Made by a program: the position numbers and the translations under genes. The notes beneath the pieces were generated by a model, which was not told the DNA's origin, did no database searches, and saw nothing but the letters and a program-made list of their open reading frames with translations. From assembly GCA_949317995.1 (NCBI GenBank), contig OX439036.1:4643207-4707206 (forward strand): DNA of 64,000 nt, read 5' to 3'. Each line of letters starts with the position of its first letter. The first letter of the stretch is position 1. Below, piece by piece: positions 22,750 through 36,392 of the stretch. Source of the DNA: Acholoe squamosa (Eukaryota; Annelida; Polychaeta; Phyllodocida; Polynoidae).

Positions 22750-22888
22750 ATATAAAGGGCTGCATCCACTGCGACGGATGAACCATCAGTCTCCCTTCAT
22801 CCATCTCTTGCTCCATAGAAATCAATAGTAAATAAGACGGATGAAACCAACGGATTGCCCGTCCCTCGGCAGTGGATGCACCCATTAA
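22750..22888. mobile_element. Small MITE with GCATCCACTGC ends
   Basis: Inverted ends GCATCCACTGC and GCAGTGGATGC lie next to an A+T-rich flank (TATAAAGG, TTAAAGG). It directly abuts the next MITE. Confidence 0.6.
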
Positions 22889-23056
22889 AGGGTCCGCAGA
22901 CGGGCCAGATTCGATCGGTAAATAGGGAGTAGCGATCTGATCTGATCAGGGACATCAAACATTTTTGATATTTGACTGACTGGATCGAACATCCCTGCCG
23001 ACGCCCCGACCTCATGATCGGCCAACCCAGTCGGCCCCGTCTGCGGGCCCCTTTAA
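22886..23056. mobile_element. MITE with TTAA at both ends
   Basis: TTAAAGGGTCCGCAGACGGG at the left pairs with GTCTGCGGGCCCCTTTAA at the right. Outer TTAA at both ends would fit a piggyBac-like target duplication, which is inference from the four bases only. Confidence 0.6.
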
Positions 23057-23666
23057 GGTGCAGGTTTGGTCCTATAGTACACATGAGAGATTATTTTATA
23101 ACTGAATATATTACACCATTATAGTGCTTCCTCTAAACATAATTCAATACCATTGATCCTGTTTGACAAGCTGAATAATAGGTAGAATTTGGCATCAGGG
23201 CAGTGAAAAAAGGTTGTGCTGCCAATCAAAACCTTCATGTGTTACCTATTTAGACTGGGGGCACCTCATAGAATTGGCCAAAGGTTGGGTTTACCTTATG
23301 ACCAACGATATTACTTAACTTAACATTACTTAACTGCGCAGTTTCAGCATCTCCTCTAGCTCAAGGTGTGACTTGTACTTAGGTTGTATGCAATTGTTAC
23401 ATAATAGTGCAACCCTAATGGCTTCAAAGACAGACACTAGAATAACATGGTGTATATAATGACCTAGTTTGATGAAAAGGATGCAGGTCTGAAGTGAGTA
23501 GAGAGGGACAAACAGATGCAGGACATGACACCAACACCATTCAAAGAGTGTTATTACAGGATTTCTGGGATTATGAGTGCTTTTCCTGGATATTCCCATG
23601 CACATACCTGTCGATATTGCATGGCATGATGCCTGCATCATGACTATTGTAAGGTGTGTGGTTATC

Positions 23667-23729
23667 CATGGATAACATGCCTCCTTACATGGATAACATG
23701 CCTCCTTACATGGATAACATGCCTCCTTA
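23667..23729 (+). repeat. 21-bp tandem repeat, three copies
   Basis: Three exact copies of a 21-bp unit containing GGATAACATGCCTCC. Confidence 0.9.
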
Positions 23730-23780
23730 CATATCATACATTGCATGTTAAAACCTACGAGTATTCTATTGCCAAGGGCA

Positions 23781-23840
23781 GGGGTCGAACCCATACCCTC
23801 CAGGGCTCCGAGGTGTGAGACGCAATGGTATTTTTTGTTT
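23781..23840 (-). repeat. tRNA-like B-box region, possible SINE remnant
   Basis: The minus strand has GGTTCGACCCC at 23781-23791, preceded by 'gcgtctcacacctcggagccctgg'-type sequence like the anticodon and variable region of a tRNA-derived SINE. No complete tRNA cloverleaf is present. Confidence 0.3.
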
Positions 23841-24140
23841 CGACTGACCCATAGCTACATACCATATTTCCCCATTTATACGACCAGGCTTGTATCAGTA
23901 CTGTCTACTACCTAGACCTCTATATTAAGTGGCAAATTGGCCAGGCCTTAACACGAGGATATACGGTACTGCGGGACACATTCAGACTAAACTAACAGCT
24001 GCAAGGCGCCGAAGTGTGTGTACTGATTGTGTACACACGGTATGGCAGTCTTTGAGTCCATGGAAGTAGGAACAATTTTTGTTTTCAACTTGAATTTATT
24101 GATATTCTGTTGATTATCTATTGATATCGTGTAATAAAAT

Positions 24141-24265
24141 AAGTAGTCAATAGATAATTCATGACTTGTATGTGTTAGCAAAGGATAATTACACTGGGGC
24201 TACTCCCTCGTGTAATTATTCTTTGCTAACACACACGCGTCATGAATTATCCATTGATTACTTGT
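24141..24265. mobile_element. Foldback element
   Basis: Arms 24141-24195 and 24209-24265 pair over almost their full length around the centre 'tggggctactccc'. One arm (TCCTTTGCTAACACACACG, then ATGAATTATC) recurs alone at about 49045-49110. Confidence 0.75.
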
Positions 24266-24998
24266 TCACTAAGTGATATCAGACCAATTGGTGGTTTTCT
24301 TTTTCACTGCTTGAGAATATAGATAACCATTAGATAAATAATGATATATATGAAATATTGTATACATGTTTAAAACTAAATGATTGTAATAAACTGTGCC
24401 ACTCTAGCTTAGACCCCACCTTTGATGTAATTAACAAGGATGTGTAAACAGTTTGATTATTGATGGGCACCAATCAGCCTATTACTCACCCTGTAACCTT
24501 ATTTCTATGACACCCAAAATAAGTATATGACCGATTAGGGTTAAATGATTTGTTTTATTGATCAGACATGCTGACTCTTGCTTACCCAAGTACCAATTCC
24601 ATCCTCTTTAACCCTACAAATAATGGCGTTTGTAGAATATGCTAATGCTGAATTGTTAATTTTTAATACAAGGCATTCAGTTATCTTTAGAAAGACTGCT
24701 TGAGATACATAAAAAAAATACCAGAAAAAAGGGATTTGCGTCTAAGTTATCTATAATGACCTCAAAGTACTTGAGATAATGATCGATGTTGACAAAGTTT
24801 GCAGTCATAAGTTGTTTATGATTTTAGAGATTCTGACCAAAGCCCTTTAATAGGTGAATTCAGAGCTGAGTTTTCTCTATGAATGATTTAGACCAAAGTG
24901 CCTCCTCTTTCCTGTCGTAAAATATGTTCAAAGGTTTAAGGAAGTTAAACATCTATAGAAAAGGGAAAATGTACAAGATATCAGCAAGAGAGTGAAAT

Positions 24999-25000
<2 letters not shown>

Positions 25001-25056
<56 letters not shown>

Positions 25057-25065
25057 GGAGAGAGG
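25001..25065 (+). repeat. (GA)n microsatellite within a GA-rich tract
   Basis: A near-pure GA dinucleotide run; looser GA-rich sequence extends over 24985-25190. A similar looser GA-rich tract occurs at 41630-41760 in the next array copy. Confidence 0.95.
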
Positions 25066-25287
25066 GAGAGAGACAAAGAGTGAGTGAGTAATAGATGTTT
25101 AACACCATTTCGACAACTAAGGTCATATTCATGGCGAGGAGAGACAAAGAGAAGAGAGAGAGACTGAGAGAGAAAGAGGGAAGAGGTGGGTAGTAAAGTA
25201 TCACTTATGGTTTAACCAATCATGAATAAACATTGCAAAACTCTAGAAATTCATCAAAATGTTAACTGGTTTTCCCAGAACAATTAT

Positions 25288-25494
25288 TCAATCTCCAGGA
25301 GAGCCCCAACGCAATACAGAACCACATGAACTATGATCCCCTGATAGGCGTGATGAATTGAATTCAAGCATGATTAATGACTGTTCCATCAACATAAAAG
25401 GATAAACTTTAAGAACCCTAATTACATCTGAATCATTTATTTCACAATGGTGTGGAGCAGTACACGATACAATGTACCATGGCTCATTGAACAT
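25288..25494 (-). pseudogene. Five-copy conserved block, copy 2 (open frame)
   Basis: The minus strand reads NDSDVIRVLKVYPFMLMEQ. Equivalent text is kept at 41785-42024 (NDADIIRIHEVCPFMLM) and in decayed form at 35700-35900, 44700-44840 and 3060-3250. The amino-acid likeness suggests an ancestral coding exon, but no family is recognised and most copies have stops. Confidence 0.35.
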
Positions 25495-26597
25495 GAAAGA
25501 CGACAGTGGTTCTTTATAACCAAAACTGCAACCAAAATAAAATCAGGAGAAAGGAATTTGCGTGTCTTATATCTTGAATAAGGAATAACTTGAATTTCAA
25601 CCCAATATGTATACGGGCAATTTTCATTTTAGGTGTCTCATCTTTCACTGCATATGTCACACTGTTCTAGAAAACCCCCCATGTCAAATTAACCAATTCA
25701 GAAGTTATAGGTGTACAGTAGACATCGAGATCTACAAGTGTTTTTTTTTAATTTACAGATTGCGATGATATTTAGTGGTTTTATCCTAAAAAATCACTTT
25801 TCACAATATCACACACCCAAATTCCACATTTGATATACCTTGAATCAATAAAGACTCAAAGTTACACCCCAGTATTAGTTAATCATATTAGGCTGTTAGA
25901 TGACAGAGACAAATTATATTTTTGAGGATTATCACATGTATCTTTAGATTTAGGACAATGTAAGATCCAGCAACATGGCCATAATTCCTGCAGTATTAGA
26001 GTAAAATCACTAGTAATGCAATATTCATGAACACTTTGTCCATTCAAAGAGGTATCCCTATTACCTTGCTTTGTATGGTGCCATACTTAGCTAAAAAAAT
26101 GCTGTGGACAATGGACTTGCTGGATCTTACACCTAAAAGACCTTCAGTAAATGTCTCACAGAAAAATTATGGTGTAACCTATCTATTAGATCATTTGATT
26201 CATGTTATTTTCAGGTCATATTTCGCCATTATGAAAAAATCGATTAATCTAGCTCAGATACTTTTAATAGGATGAGGGGAAAAAAAGGTTGCTTTTTACA
26301 CTATTTTGATGCCTCTGATTTGCCTGAAAGTTGAGACCCCTTAAATGAAAATTGCCCAATTCTATCACTTATAATACTGCTTGTAATTCCTTAACTGTGA
26401 TTTGAAATACTACGAGAAGAGAAGAAGTTGCCATCGAAGCATTATTGTTATAGTAGAAGGTAAAGAAATCTGACGAGAAATAGAAATGATATTCAACTTT
26501 GGCCAACAGACCCGATTTGAAGATCAGTTGTATTAAAGGGTAAAGGGTTTGGGTGTGAGTCGACATGCGGCAACTGTCATGATAATTTCTATTAACC

Positions 26598-26770
26598 CTT
26601 TAAAGGCCACTGATGCATTAATGCATCATGCCCATTGGTCGTCACAATGCATGAATGTAGCCCTGGTGAGTAAGTCACCAGGGCTACATTCAAGCATCAT
26701 GCAGACCCTACAGGATTGATACACAAGCTCCTAGACGTTCGGCATGATGCACCGATGAAGTCTCGCCAGC
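26598..26770. mobile_element. Palindromic GATGCATTAATGCATC-type element
   Basis: It includes GATGCATTAATGCATC and the arms AGCCCTGGTGA / TCACCAGGGCT. Related pieces lie at 46590-46680, 47480-47690 and 48540-48945, so this is a dispersed family. The 27-bp minisatellite at 48674 grew inside one copy. Confidence 0.6.
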
Positions 26771-26948
26771 ACTTCAGTTATAATAAGAGCCGCCCTTCTG
26801 CTCCTAATTTGTAAAGAGAACATTCCATAAATTTGGTTTGGTGCTGATAACTATAGCCTGTCCTTATTTCCAGAGCATAGAAAACTGTACTTATTTATTT
26901 CATTGCCAGTTATGTTATTTTAATATATCATGTTCTGTTTTGGTACAG

Positions 26949-26995
26949 GTGAGGAAGTTAACGTTGTGATTCTGTATCTACACCTACATCCACAG
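26949..26995 (+). other. 47-nt exon-like segment, copy 1
   Basis: Bounded by AG before and GTATG after, and 47 nt long. A paralogue of the same length at 45386-45432 is bounded by AG and GTAGG. Both read V-(R/S)-(K/E)-L-T-L-stop in frame 1 and have stops in the other frames. It could be a terminal coding or non-coding exon of a decayed duplicated gene. Confidence 0.3.
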
Positions 26996-27088
26996 GTATG
27001 CTTTTGATGGTTTTCAATCTGATGGTTGTGTCCTGAAGTGTCTTCCTGGTCTGGTATTCCCATTTTTTTTTTATTGGGCTATGGCTGT

Positions 27089-27600
27089 GTAGTGTTCTAC
27101 CCCTCGATGTTTAATCAAATCTTTCGATAAACAACGAAGAACAACTATTCAGGTTCCAGTTAAAACTTTATTGTCTAATAACACATAGGCATCAGCCGTT
27201 CTCGATCACAGTTACAGGTGGCAGAGTTTGAACTCTATAACAGGTTTGACACTAGGCCTTCTAGTGTCTACAGTTGATATTCCACATACACCTCCTCTGT
27301 GCAGCAGCACAGAGGAGTACTAGAATATGGTAGCCGGGCAGCCGCCAACCATCGCTCACGATGGTCAGTCGGGGCTGGACTGACCCTGAGGAAGGCCGTA
27401 CAACGGCCTTATATACACCGGAGTCGAGGGCCACGTGACCAAGTGGTGACATGGCGCTGGACTCCAGCGGCCCCAGGCGTCGGGTAATAGAGGTGCTCTC
27501 GATGTCGCCCACGAGGACCACGAAGGTACCTCGAAGACGACGCGGGACCACCACAGCTGTTTCAGGACCAATAACTATGATGCACCCTATCCCATTAAAC
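27089..27600 (-). mobile_element. Candidate solo LTR
   Basis: The minus strand has a TATATAAG box (27418-27425) and, 250 bp downstream, AATAAA (27167-27172), with G+C-rich sequence unlike its surroundings. This is the layout of an LTR promoter and polyadenylation unit and parallels the gypsy LTR at 53984. Exact ends and a target duplication were not found. Confidence 0.4.
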
Positions 27601-29899
27601 ATGTAACTGAAATGTTCCATTGAACATTGCCAAAAACAAACATGAAGACCATCGGGAAAATCTGTCTGGCTGTTTTTGTTTTATTTTGTTTCTGGCTCTA
27701 GTGAAAATCGTAGGATAATGCTAGGTTCATGAAATGATTGTCTTCAATGTGTGTACTGTATTTTTGAGAGTATTTCATATATTTCATCAGAAATAACCGG
27801 AAACAAAAGTCATCTTGTCTTTATATTATATCAAGTTCTTATGAATACCTTAGAGTAGAACTCGCAGGCTGGGTGGCAGTGAGTGAACAAGAATGGGCAG
27901 ACCTCACAAGGGGGCTAGAATAATTTTCGACCCAACCCATTCAGAGATCTAGTTATACTCTACAATAGCTCCTATCACCCGTTATGCACATGTCTTCCCT
28001 ACTAACATCTACTCACTAGCCTTTGTCGTTCGTTTACCACCTCAGGTTTGGCTATTATGACAACACTTGTGATCTTACAATGGAAATTGTGTAACATTGT
28101 CAGTTTATAGGGCATATGTTGTGGGTAGTGCATTGGTGGATAAATCTTGCAAATTTATAATCAAATACTTTTTCTGTTTATAAGTAGGCTTTTCATTTTT
28201 CAATCATGCTGTATGAACTTCCATATACTTCCAAGTATTTTACAACCACCTGCTATCCTACCTATAATCATAAAAGATAGAAACCTAACATGAATTTCTA
28301 GTGTCCTTGTAGAACATAATCTGGGTGACTACTAGAGCTAACATAATCTCAATACATTGTTTTGCTCTCAGTGCTTGAGTCCTATTTGAACTTCCTGAAT
28401 TCCTAATAGTGCCGGAAGTGGGAGATATTAAAGACCAGATTGGCAGCTGGGCTACACTCAGAACTCTTTTTGTGAATTCATTTAGACAGCAAATGTTTCG
28501 TGAAAAGGGTGGTTGTGTTTGATTGTAAATGCACCCATCCCTCCAAGATGTCTTAGATATCTTGTATGTGCTGTAGATATCCATTTTGGTACTCATTCAA
28601 CAAGGTGCTGGACGTGATGCAATGATGTAGTACACATCCCCTTAAGATCCAAGGCCTCACCTTAGACAGTTGGTGAAGGCCCAACATGCGGTGTTACAGT
28701 GTTATCATGTTCAGCACAGGGAGGATCAGTGCCATCTTGTTATTGGACCTGCGGTCCATATCTGTCAGGGTTAGATGAGTGCAGAAGGTATCAGTGACAA
28801 AACATACCTATAATTCTTAAAGCTATAATAGGTTTTCTAGAAATACTATGAGAAAGAAAAGGTAAAACAGAATTAGAAAAACAGAATCAGTACTATATCA
28901 GGTATCAAATCATTGAATTGCTGTCATAACTCATCAATTCATTAGGTAATTACAACAATCAGCTTTAACAGGCTTCCACCGTAAACCTGGTTATCAAGGC
29001 ATGCTGTCCTCATTAATGGCTTAATGACTTTCAATGTGAAATACTTTAGAAACAGTCATGATTTCATTCCCTTCTTCAGAGTCAGGATAAGCATAGGAAA
29101 CATCTAGGGTGAAAGCCGCAGTCCTATGGAATTGGTGTGCCTCTCTATATTATTGACTTTTGTTATTGGCAGAAAAACAGTCACCATTAGATTTTAAAAG
29201 ATTCGGGAAAATAGAATAAGATAAATTTCATCATGGTTAGAAAAAAAAAGCCTACACCCAATCCTTGAAATTTTCTGAAACTGTTTTAGAGGTGAACATC
29301 AAAACGGAGACGCTAGAATCTGAACCAGCATGCAGATAGCAGCGAGATGTTAACAATCTGTCACAAGTAAATTGATAGCAAAACTTTTTAAGATGTAGTC
29401 TCTGTACGGGGACATGTGTCACTATGTTTTTAGAGGAAAAAAAAGATGGTAAAATGTACATTAAACCCCGAGCCCCCTTTTCTTCTTTCATCTACTTTTG
29501 GTCTGTGCCCTGGCCTTCAAAAACGTCAGATACTAGTTTTGTTCTATCACTCCCGATCAGATTGTGCATGACCTTCACCTTCCCATTTGCCCGCTGGTTC
29601 AGATTCTATGGCTTCGCATCAAAACATCATGCCCAGTTCCCCTTATAATGAATCAATGCAACTCTTAAAGGCATCTCCCCAGATATGACTAGACCCCTTC
29701 AAATAATAAAGGGACTCTGTATTGTCAGTATTGTCATACTGACTAATGAGGTCATCAGGACCTAAAATCGTCATTTTGACCACCTAAGGTAGTTGTTTTA
29801 GGTATTGTCAACCTGAGGACCTAAAGTCATTACCACTGAGTAGTTTTGGAACTTCCCGATTCTGAGTGTCCTGGTGCAATACCTACACTCACCCACTCT

Positions 29900-30094
29900 T
29901 AAGCGGGTATTCCATTGCGTCAGTCGGCCGGAAATTCCGTAGTCCAACCAACGCAATTCCGTCAGCCAATTCTTTTTTTGATCGGATTATAAAAATCTCA
30001 CTAATCTGATCACTTTTAATTTTTTTTAAAATGATCGGATGAGAAAAAATTTTTGCCGCTCAACAGCCGACCGACGAATGGAACACCCGCTTTA
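29900..30094. mobile_element. MITE with TAAGCGGGTRTTCCATT ends
   Basis: The inverted ends TAAGCGGGTATTCCATTGCG and TAAAGCGGGTGTTCCATTCG (minus strand) surround an A+T-rich core. Confidence 0.7.
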
Positions 30095-30448
30095 TTGAGG
30101 CTTTCAAATTAGAGAGCTTTGCACAACTGTACCATGTGTAGACATACCCTGCTGGTGATAAACCCCCAAGATGCATCATCATGATAGCCCTATGGAGAAA
30201 CCTCCCAAAGTTTGTGCACTAATGCAGTGCTGGAAAGTAGACGAGCCAGTAATGCATTAGTTTGGGCATTATTTCAACAAAGGAATCCAAGAATTATATA
30301 TATTTATAGAAAAAAAAAGAATTTGTGGAACAATATACTCGCCACTTGAGCAGACTGCATTTCCCCAGTACTCATCCCTAAAAGATGAATGAAGGGTAAG
30401 GGCAGTGGAGTGGAGGACTTTCACCAAAAGATCCCCCCCCCAAAAAAA

Positions 30449-30525
30449 AATTGTGACACGATCTGCGAAAAGGGGTCTTAGTGCAGGGGGCAATAAGACC
30501 CCCTTTCCCAGTACATGTCACAATT
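30449..30525. mobile_element. Short MITE with AATTGTGACA ends
   Basis: The ends are AATTGTGACA and TGTCACAATT, with a hairpin core GGGGTCTT/AAGACCCCC. A partial inverted copy lies at about 45810-45870 and shares CGATCTGCGAAAAGGGG. Confidence 0.65.
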
Positions 30526-32910
30526 GTTTATATATATTGCACATGAGGTGCACCTACACACAAGTTATACCCTTGGGTATGATAGGGGGTCATGGAGTCC
30601 AGGAACGATATAATAGGTGAGTGAGTGAGTAACAGATGTTTTGACTTTCCGACGGCTACATTCATATTCATGGTAAGAACTACATTACTCTATTCCACAG
30701 AGGAATATATCGATGCTAGCGTACATGTGTACCATAGACATCCGAGGGGATAGTAAAGATGAGATAAACACCCTTTATAATGTGGTTTAGGAAAACCCAC
30801 AATGCAATAGGTGGGTCCTGAGTTTAATTTCCAGTCACAGCTCTATAGTTGGAAATCCTAGCGGAGAAGGCGCACTCTTAAATTTCAAATCCATGCAACA
30901 GGATTTCATCCTCACGTAGAGCATGAATCCTGATGTTATTAAACAGTGGCGGATTTAGATGGGGGGCGTGGGGGCTTGCCCCCCTCCTTTTTGTCAGTAC
31001 TTAAGAGTTTATTTTCATATTTTGCTTCTCAAAATTAGTTCACAGATAAGGGATGCATTCCATTCTTTTGGGCCGCGCCCCCTTCTTTTTTCAAAGCTTG
31101 GATCTGCCACTGGCTATAATTTGGCCCTTCATCCAATATGTAGCTTTCCACAGTTTGAAAAAGATGACAAATCCAGCAGTCGTTAGCTGCCTGTTCTGTG
31201 CACTCACCAACTTCAGGTAACACGTGACATCACAATATCAATGATGCAACATGAGCCCCATCCTGCTAAGGGCTGCTGTTATCAGTCTCTTCATGTCTGC
31301 GTTGGTAGGATGGGTGCAGTCAGTGTCAAAGACAGCAAAGGTAAGTGGTCTCTGAGTGCAGATTGAAGCAAACAAAAGCTTTGCAAACTATTGTAAATTC
31401 TTGTGCATATCGTACAATCATTAATATAAACCACACCCTGAGTTTGTGGCTACCCTATGAAGTGCAGATGTTTGTCGACATTGATTATGTTGGAAGGCGC
31501 TAACGCAGGAGTACATAATGCATACTGGCTATGTTTGTAAAATGCTACCCTTCAAATGTTAAGGCCAAACAAGAGAAATAGATGTTTGGTCTACCGCAGC
31601 AAAGCATGAGTCCCACACCAAGGCTGCACCTTTTTTTATTATGACGATCACTGGGCATGATGCATTAATGCACCTGTTGCCTCTAGAGGGGTTATTGCTA
31701 TTGCCTGAAGCCCTACTGAAATTATCCACATCAAATAAACCACAATCAAACAACTAGCATTTCAAAGATCATAGTGAGTTTTCTTTTCTTTGCAAGGTTG
31801 GGGGGTTTGCCAGTTGCAGCAATTGTGATGTGCGGATGTATGCACAAAGGCAGATAACCATGTGTCTGTTTTACTCAAAGAGACTCACAATAATGTCACT
31901 GTATTGTGTGACGATACTATCTGACTTTGTGATCTAAACTCGCTGTGCACTTCTATGTGTATAACAATGCATACAAAGAAAGCACCATATAGGTCTATGT
32001 GTTGAATAGAAGCATACATAGTAATGCCATGTACCTGGATACATTCCATATTAATTCCAGTCTTAATGATGTATGACTGTGTTACTTCAAAGTACTGTAT
32101 TCAAAGCTATATACCAGAAATGCTCTTGTTCCACACCAGGGACGCCATGGGACAGGAAAATAAAGTGTGTACGCAATGCTATATACCTGGATACATTGCA
32201 CATTAATGTTTGTGATGTATGGCTGCAGCACTGCCAAGTAAAGCATGTAACAGTGCACAATGGCAACGGCGAGGGGTTGATGAAACATTTATAAGGATAG
32301 CAGGCTTTGCCACGTAAATATAATATGCAACAGGGCTGCAGTGCAACGCACTCTGTTTTGGAATATATGAGAATAATAGTTACATATTACTATATGTGAG
32401 AGAATGAAGAGGGAATTTGAATCAAAATGGCTGCAGTAGACTACAGGATTAAAATCTCATCAGCAAATCTGCCTATCTGATGGATTACAAAATGAATGAA
32501 TTTAATTGAATGGTCTTCAAAGCTCTCACACGGTAGAATCATTTTTACACCCCTGTAGGCAAGATGAGAATAACAAACACTGTAGTGGGTGAATTTTTGC
32601 CTACTTTAAGTGCACTTATAAAACTAGCCAGCCACCACTGATAGTTTGATATAGCTTTACATTAGATATTGCCTGTTAACAAACACATGTATATTCATTA
32701 TGGAATCTCTCATAAAGAAGTTAGATGAGTGACAATTGCCAGTAGAACCTGGCATTACATGCAAACATGTATATCAGGTAAAAATCTGACAAAGCCATGC
32801 CTTTAGGGTTTGTTCTTGGCCGGATACACATAACCTATTGAGTGTGAAACATCAAAGTTCAGGTTTGGATGCTGCCATGATGTCCAAAGCCCCTTCGCTT
32901 ACATAGCGAA

Positions 32911-33995
32911 TAGGGTGGGTTAACCTAAAGATGACCACATACCTAGAGTTGACCACCTGTCAGCTTGTTTTTCTCACTTTCACATGTAGTGCATTGGTCT
33001 TAATGTATGGTAATACACTGAAGTTCCCATGTTTGAATGGTTTCTATAATGACCAGCTGGTAATTTCATCAACTTTGGTTCGATAATTTGAAGATGACAA
33101 GTGCTCACATATAAAACATTTTGACTCTTTGCATAGATAAATATCTTTGCTAAATGATAGCATAAGGAAAAGTGCAGAAATGTTAAATACTTTCTGTATA
33201 GGACTTATTTCCTAGAACATATCAATTTCAACTTGAGATGACCACAATTTCACCCTTACTGAGTTATTTTTTTCATTTCATTGAATAGATACCATTTATA
33301 ATGTAGCATTACATCCAAAGATTCTTATTTAGAACAGTTTCAGATACAAAATTTCCTGGATGATGTTCTGATACAGACATTCCAACCTTTACTGGAATCC
33401 TACTACTAGTAGTATGTAGAGTAGGTTTGTGATACTGAGAGCATAATTATAAAATTAAGAACTGGATTATTGTAGTGCATATTTCAACTTGATTTAAGCA
33501 TAGTTAAAACGAAGCTTTTTTAATGCAGGGTTAGCATTACCACCTCTGTTTTGATGAGGTTTACAATATCAATGGGCATGCCATTGTTCCAATTTTCATT
33601 TTATTTTAGCCACTCTAAATCATAAATTTTCCTTATGGTGCAGTATCTTTAATGATATTTTATTTCATATATATTTAAGGAACTTGTTTAATCCTTAATT
33701 TGATGTTTTAATCCAAAGGGTTGATAGTAAGTGGTCAACTCTAGGGGCAAAGTGGTCATCTCAAGGTGAAATTGAACTAAATGGAATGTTTGTAGTAAGG
33801 GTGATAAACTAGAAATAACATATATATAAATGGATTTTTGAAATATAAAAGGTACGAAAGGCCAAACAATTATTTTTCATTCAGTGTATTTTGGAAGTCT
33901 GAAGACCCAAAACTTCCAGATACATTAGTTAGCAACGGCAAACACCTGATTGAAAACCTGCACAGCAAAGGTCATCTTTAGGTTAATCTACCCTA
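32911..33995 (-). mobile_element. 1.1-kb non-autonomous DNA transposon, copy 1
   Basis: The inverted ends start TAGGGTRGRTTAACCTAAAG. The interior aligns in inverse orientation with 37214-38397. Short repeats of the type GTGGTCA(A/T)CTC(T/A)AGG occur near the ends. No coding capacity is visible. Confidence 0.8.
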
Positions 33996-35699
33996 GGTGC
34001 AATAGAAATTATGTGACTTCCTGGGGGTTTCAGCCATGGAACAGTGATAGTATTCAAATCAATAAAAGAACAAAAGGAATCACTCTATATAATGTCATTC
34101 CAAAACATGCTAGGCTTGCAAGGTGCGCAAATCCAATCCATTTTGATTTAATAATCAATGCTATGTACAAGTTTTTAAGGCAGTCCATGGTATGTATAAT
34201 GTTCACCTTTTTACCACTGTTACAGATATAGTAGTGACAGTAGACTGTAGGACTGACCATCCTAGCATAATGGAAACCAACAGTCATTATGGACTCCTGC
34301 ATTAGTGACCCTAAAAGGTTCAAATGGTAATAGTAGGGCATAACCTGTCAGAACCTGCCTCGTACCGTTAGTACTCGGATGCAGCAGCTTCCTTTGAACC
34401 CATATTGTGTGAAGTCTGATACATCCCGACAGGTGTAAAAACTGACCTAACTGACCCGCGGTCATTATCAGCATTGATTGATGGTACACAGACAGGGTAC
34501 CAGCAGGGGAGAAGAGAAGTCAAAGGCACAGGAATACTCTTTTCGACTTAAGCATTTTACATTTAGGCTTAATACCATATATAATGTTACTTAGTATGGT
34601 ACAACTGTATATAAACAAAACATGAACATTCACAATAATGCTTCTAGTTTAAATCATAACTGTTCCATGGTTGCTGGGATGAGACTGCAGATCATTTTGA
34701 GGGTATCCAAATGTCATGAGAAAGGCATGATTTGTGCATGGATACACCACTGAACAAAAACCTCTCATAAATGCAGTTTCTACATATATTTCATCAAGGG
34801 TGTCTACACCCATCAAATTACATATAGATGGCAGTATGAAGATGATGCTTAGGATCAATACAGTGATACCCATTCAAATGTCATTGACTGTAACCCGACA
34901 ATGTAGACGCACGACTCTTCGGTATTGGAACTCAAAGAAAGGAAATGTGAGTAGGGCTTTCTTTTAACCCCATATCTTAAGTATGTGGAGGGATGTGATA
35001 GGGACCTTTTAATCTATGTTTTATTCTTCTTAAGATGGCGTTTTTTTTTTCTGTTTCACCTTTTGCACTCTTTGATATGTGATCAATACAAGGTGTGGAG
35101 TATAGGTGCATATGTCGATTATCTCTGTTATAAGTCACCTTTTTATGCCAAGTAGATAGGGATTATTTGTCACCTAAATTGTACAACAGGCCAGATTACA
35201 AATCGTAAGATTAGCAATAATTTATATTTATTTGTTTGTATGTGTTGTACTTGATTCTTTTGTTTATTTGTGTCTTTGTTCTCATCTTATATAACCCATA
35301 TCAAACTATTATGCGCCGATAAAACCTGTTTCCAAATTAGTTAACTGCATTATCATCACCTCTTCGCGTAGTGGAGCGGTTAATAAACACTTTAGTAAAA
35401 AAAGAAGAGGGAGCTATAAGCCAATTTATTTGCCTGAAAATTCTAGTCTTAGTACTGTTCTACAGTGCGAAATACCCTCCTTTAAGCTGCAGCCTCATTT
35501 TGATTTTGATTCTTGTACTAGCCACGGCTTATACTAAATAATTTTCGGTTTTATTGTTTGAAGAAGAAAATGTACAAATAGGCACCAGCGCAGTGAGGCA
35601 AAATGAGGGTGGAAGGAGGAGAAAGGGGGTAGGGGGAATCGTGAATACAGAGTTCAAAACACTAGGAATTCAAGAAAATGTTAACTGATTTTCCCATAG

Positions 35700-35900
35700 C
35701 AATTATTCAATCTCCAGGCTAGCCCCAAGGCAATGCAGAACCAAATGAAGTACGATCTCTTGATGGTTGTGATAGATTAAAATAAAGCGTGATTAATGAC
35801 TGTTCCATCAACATAAAAGGACAAACGGTAAGAACCTCAATTACATCTGAATCGTTTATTTCAGAAGGGTGAGGAGCATGATACAGTGTACTATGGCTCG
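35700..35900 (-). repeat. Five-copy conserved block, copy 3
   Basis: About 85% identical by eye to 25281-25480, but with stop codons in the conserved minus-strand frame. Confidence 0.55.
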
Positions 35901-36392
35901 TTGAACATGACAGATGGCTGTGTTTCCTTTAACAAAATCTGCATTCAATATAAGATAAGGAAAAGGGACTGCAGTAATTCATCGAGAGGAATTTGTATGT
36001 CATATATTTTAAAACTAGGATAATTGTTTCCCAACTATAGATTATATCCTTCACTTCTAAATTGCTCTTATAATGTGATGAAATATTCTCTGTGAAAGAA
36101 AAGGAAGAAATTGTCATAAATTAGTACCTTTGCAGTGAAAGGAAAACCGTCTGGATTGAAATAGCGATGATAATCTAGTATCAACCCTCCTTGAAATTAC
36201 AGGCATGATAGTGTAGCAGGGTAGGTTCACCTGGTAAAACATGCAGAGAAACCGTACTCTGACTCTCTCCTACCCTGCCATGATCCACACATATACCTCA
36301 CCTTGGATGGAACACCGTGACTTGTTTAGGAGAATGCTTATCTATCATGTCTAAAACTGTTGGACATTTAACCTTCCTTTAAGGACCCTGGC

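Larger units (their letters stand above)
28280..32760. repeat. Copy B of the array
   Basis: Aligned in order with 3.4-6.6 kb and then with 19.8-21.3 kb. It represents the arrangement without the 13.1-kb insertion. No gene is supported in it. The peptide block at 29021-29135 (minus) is one of three related copies. Confidence 0.65.

Noticed and set aside
23781-23840. A tRNA gene
   Set aside because: Only a B-box-like string is present; no acceptor stem or full cloverleaf can be formed.
24953-25204. Ser/Leu-rich 83-codon frame
   Set aside because: It is the GA microsatellite read in translation.
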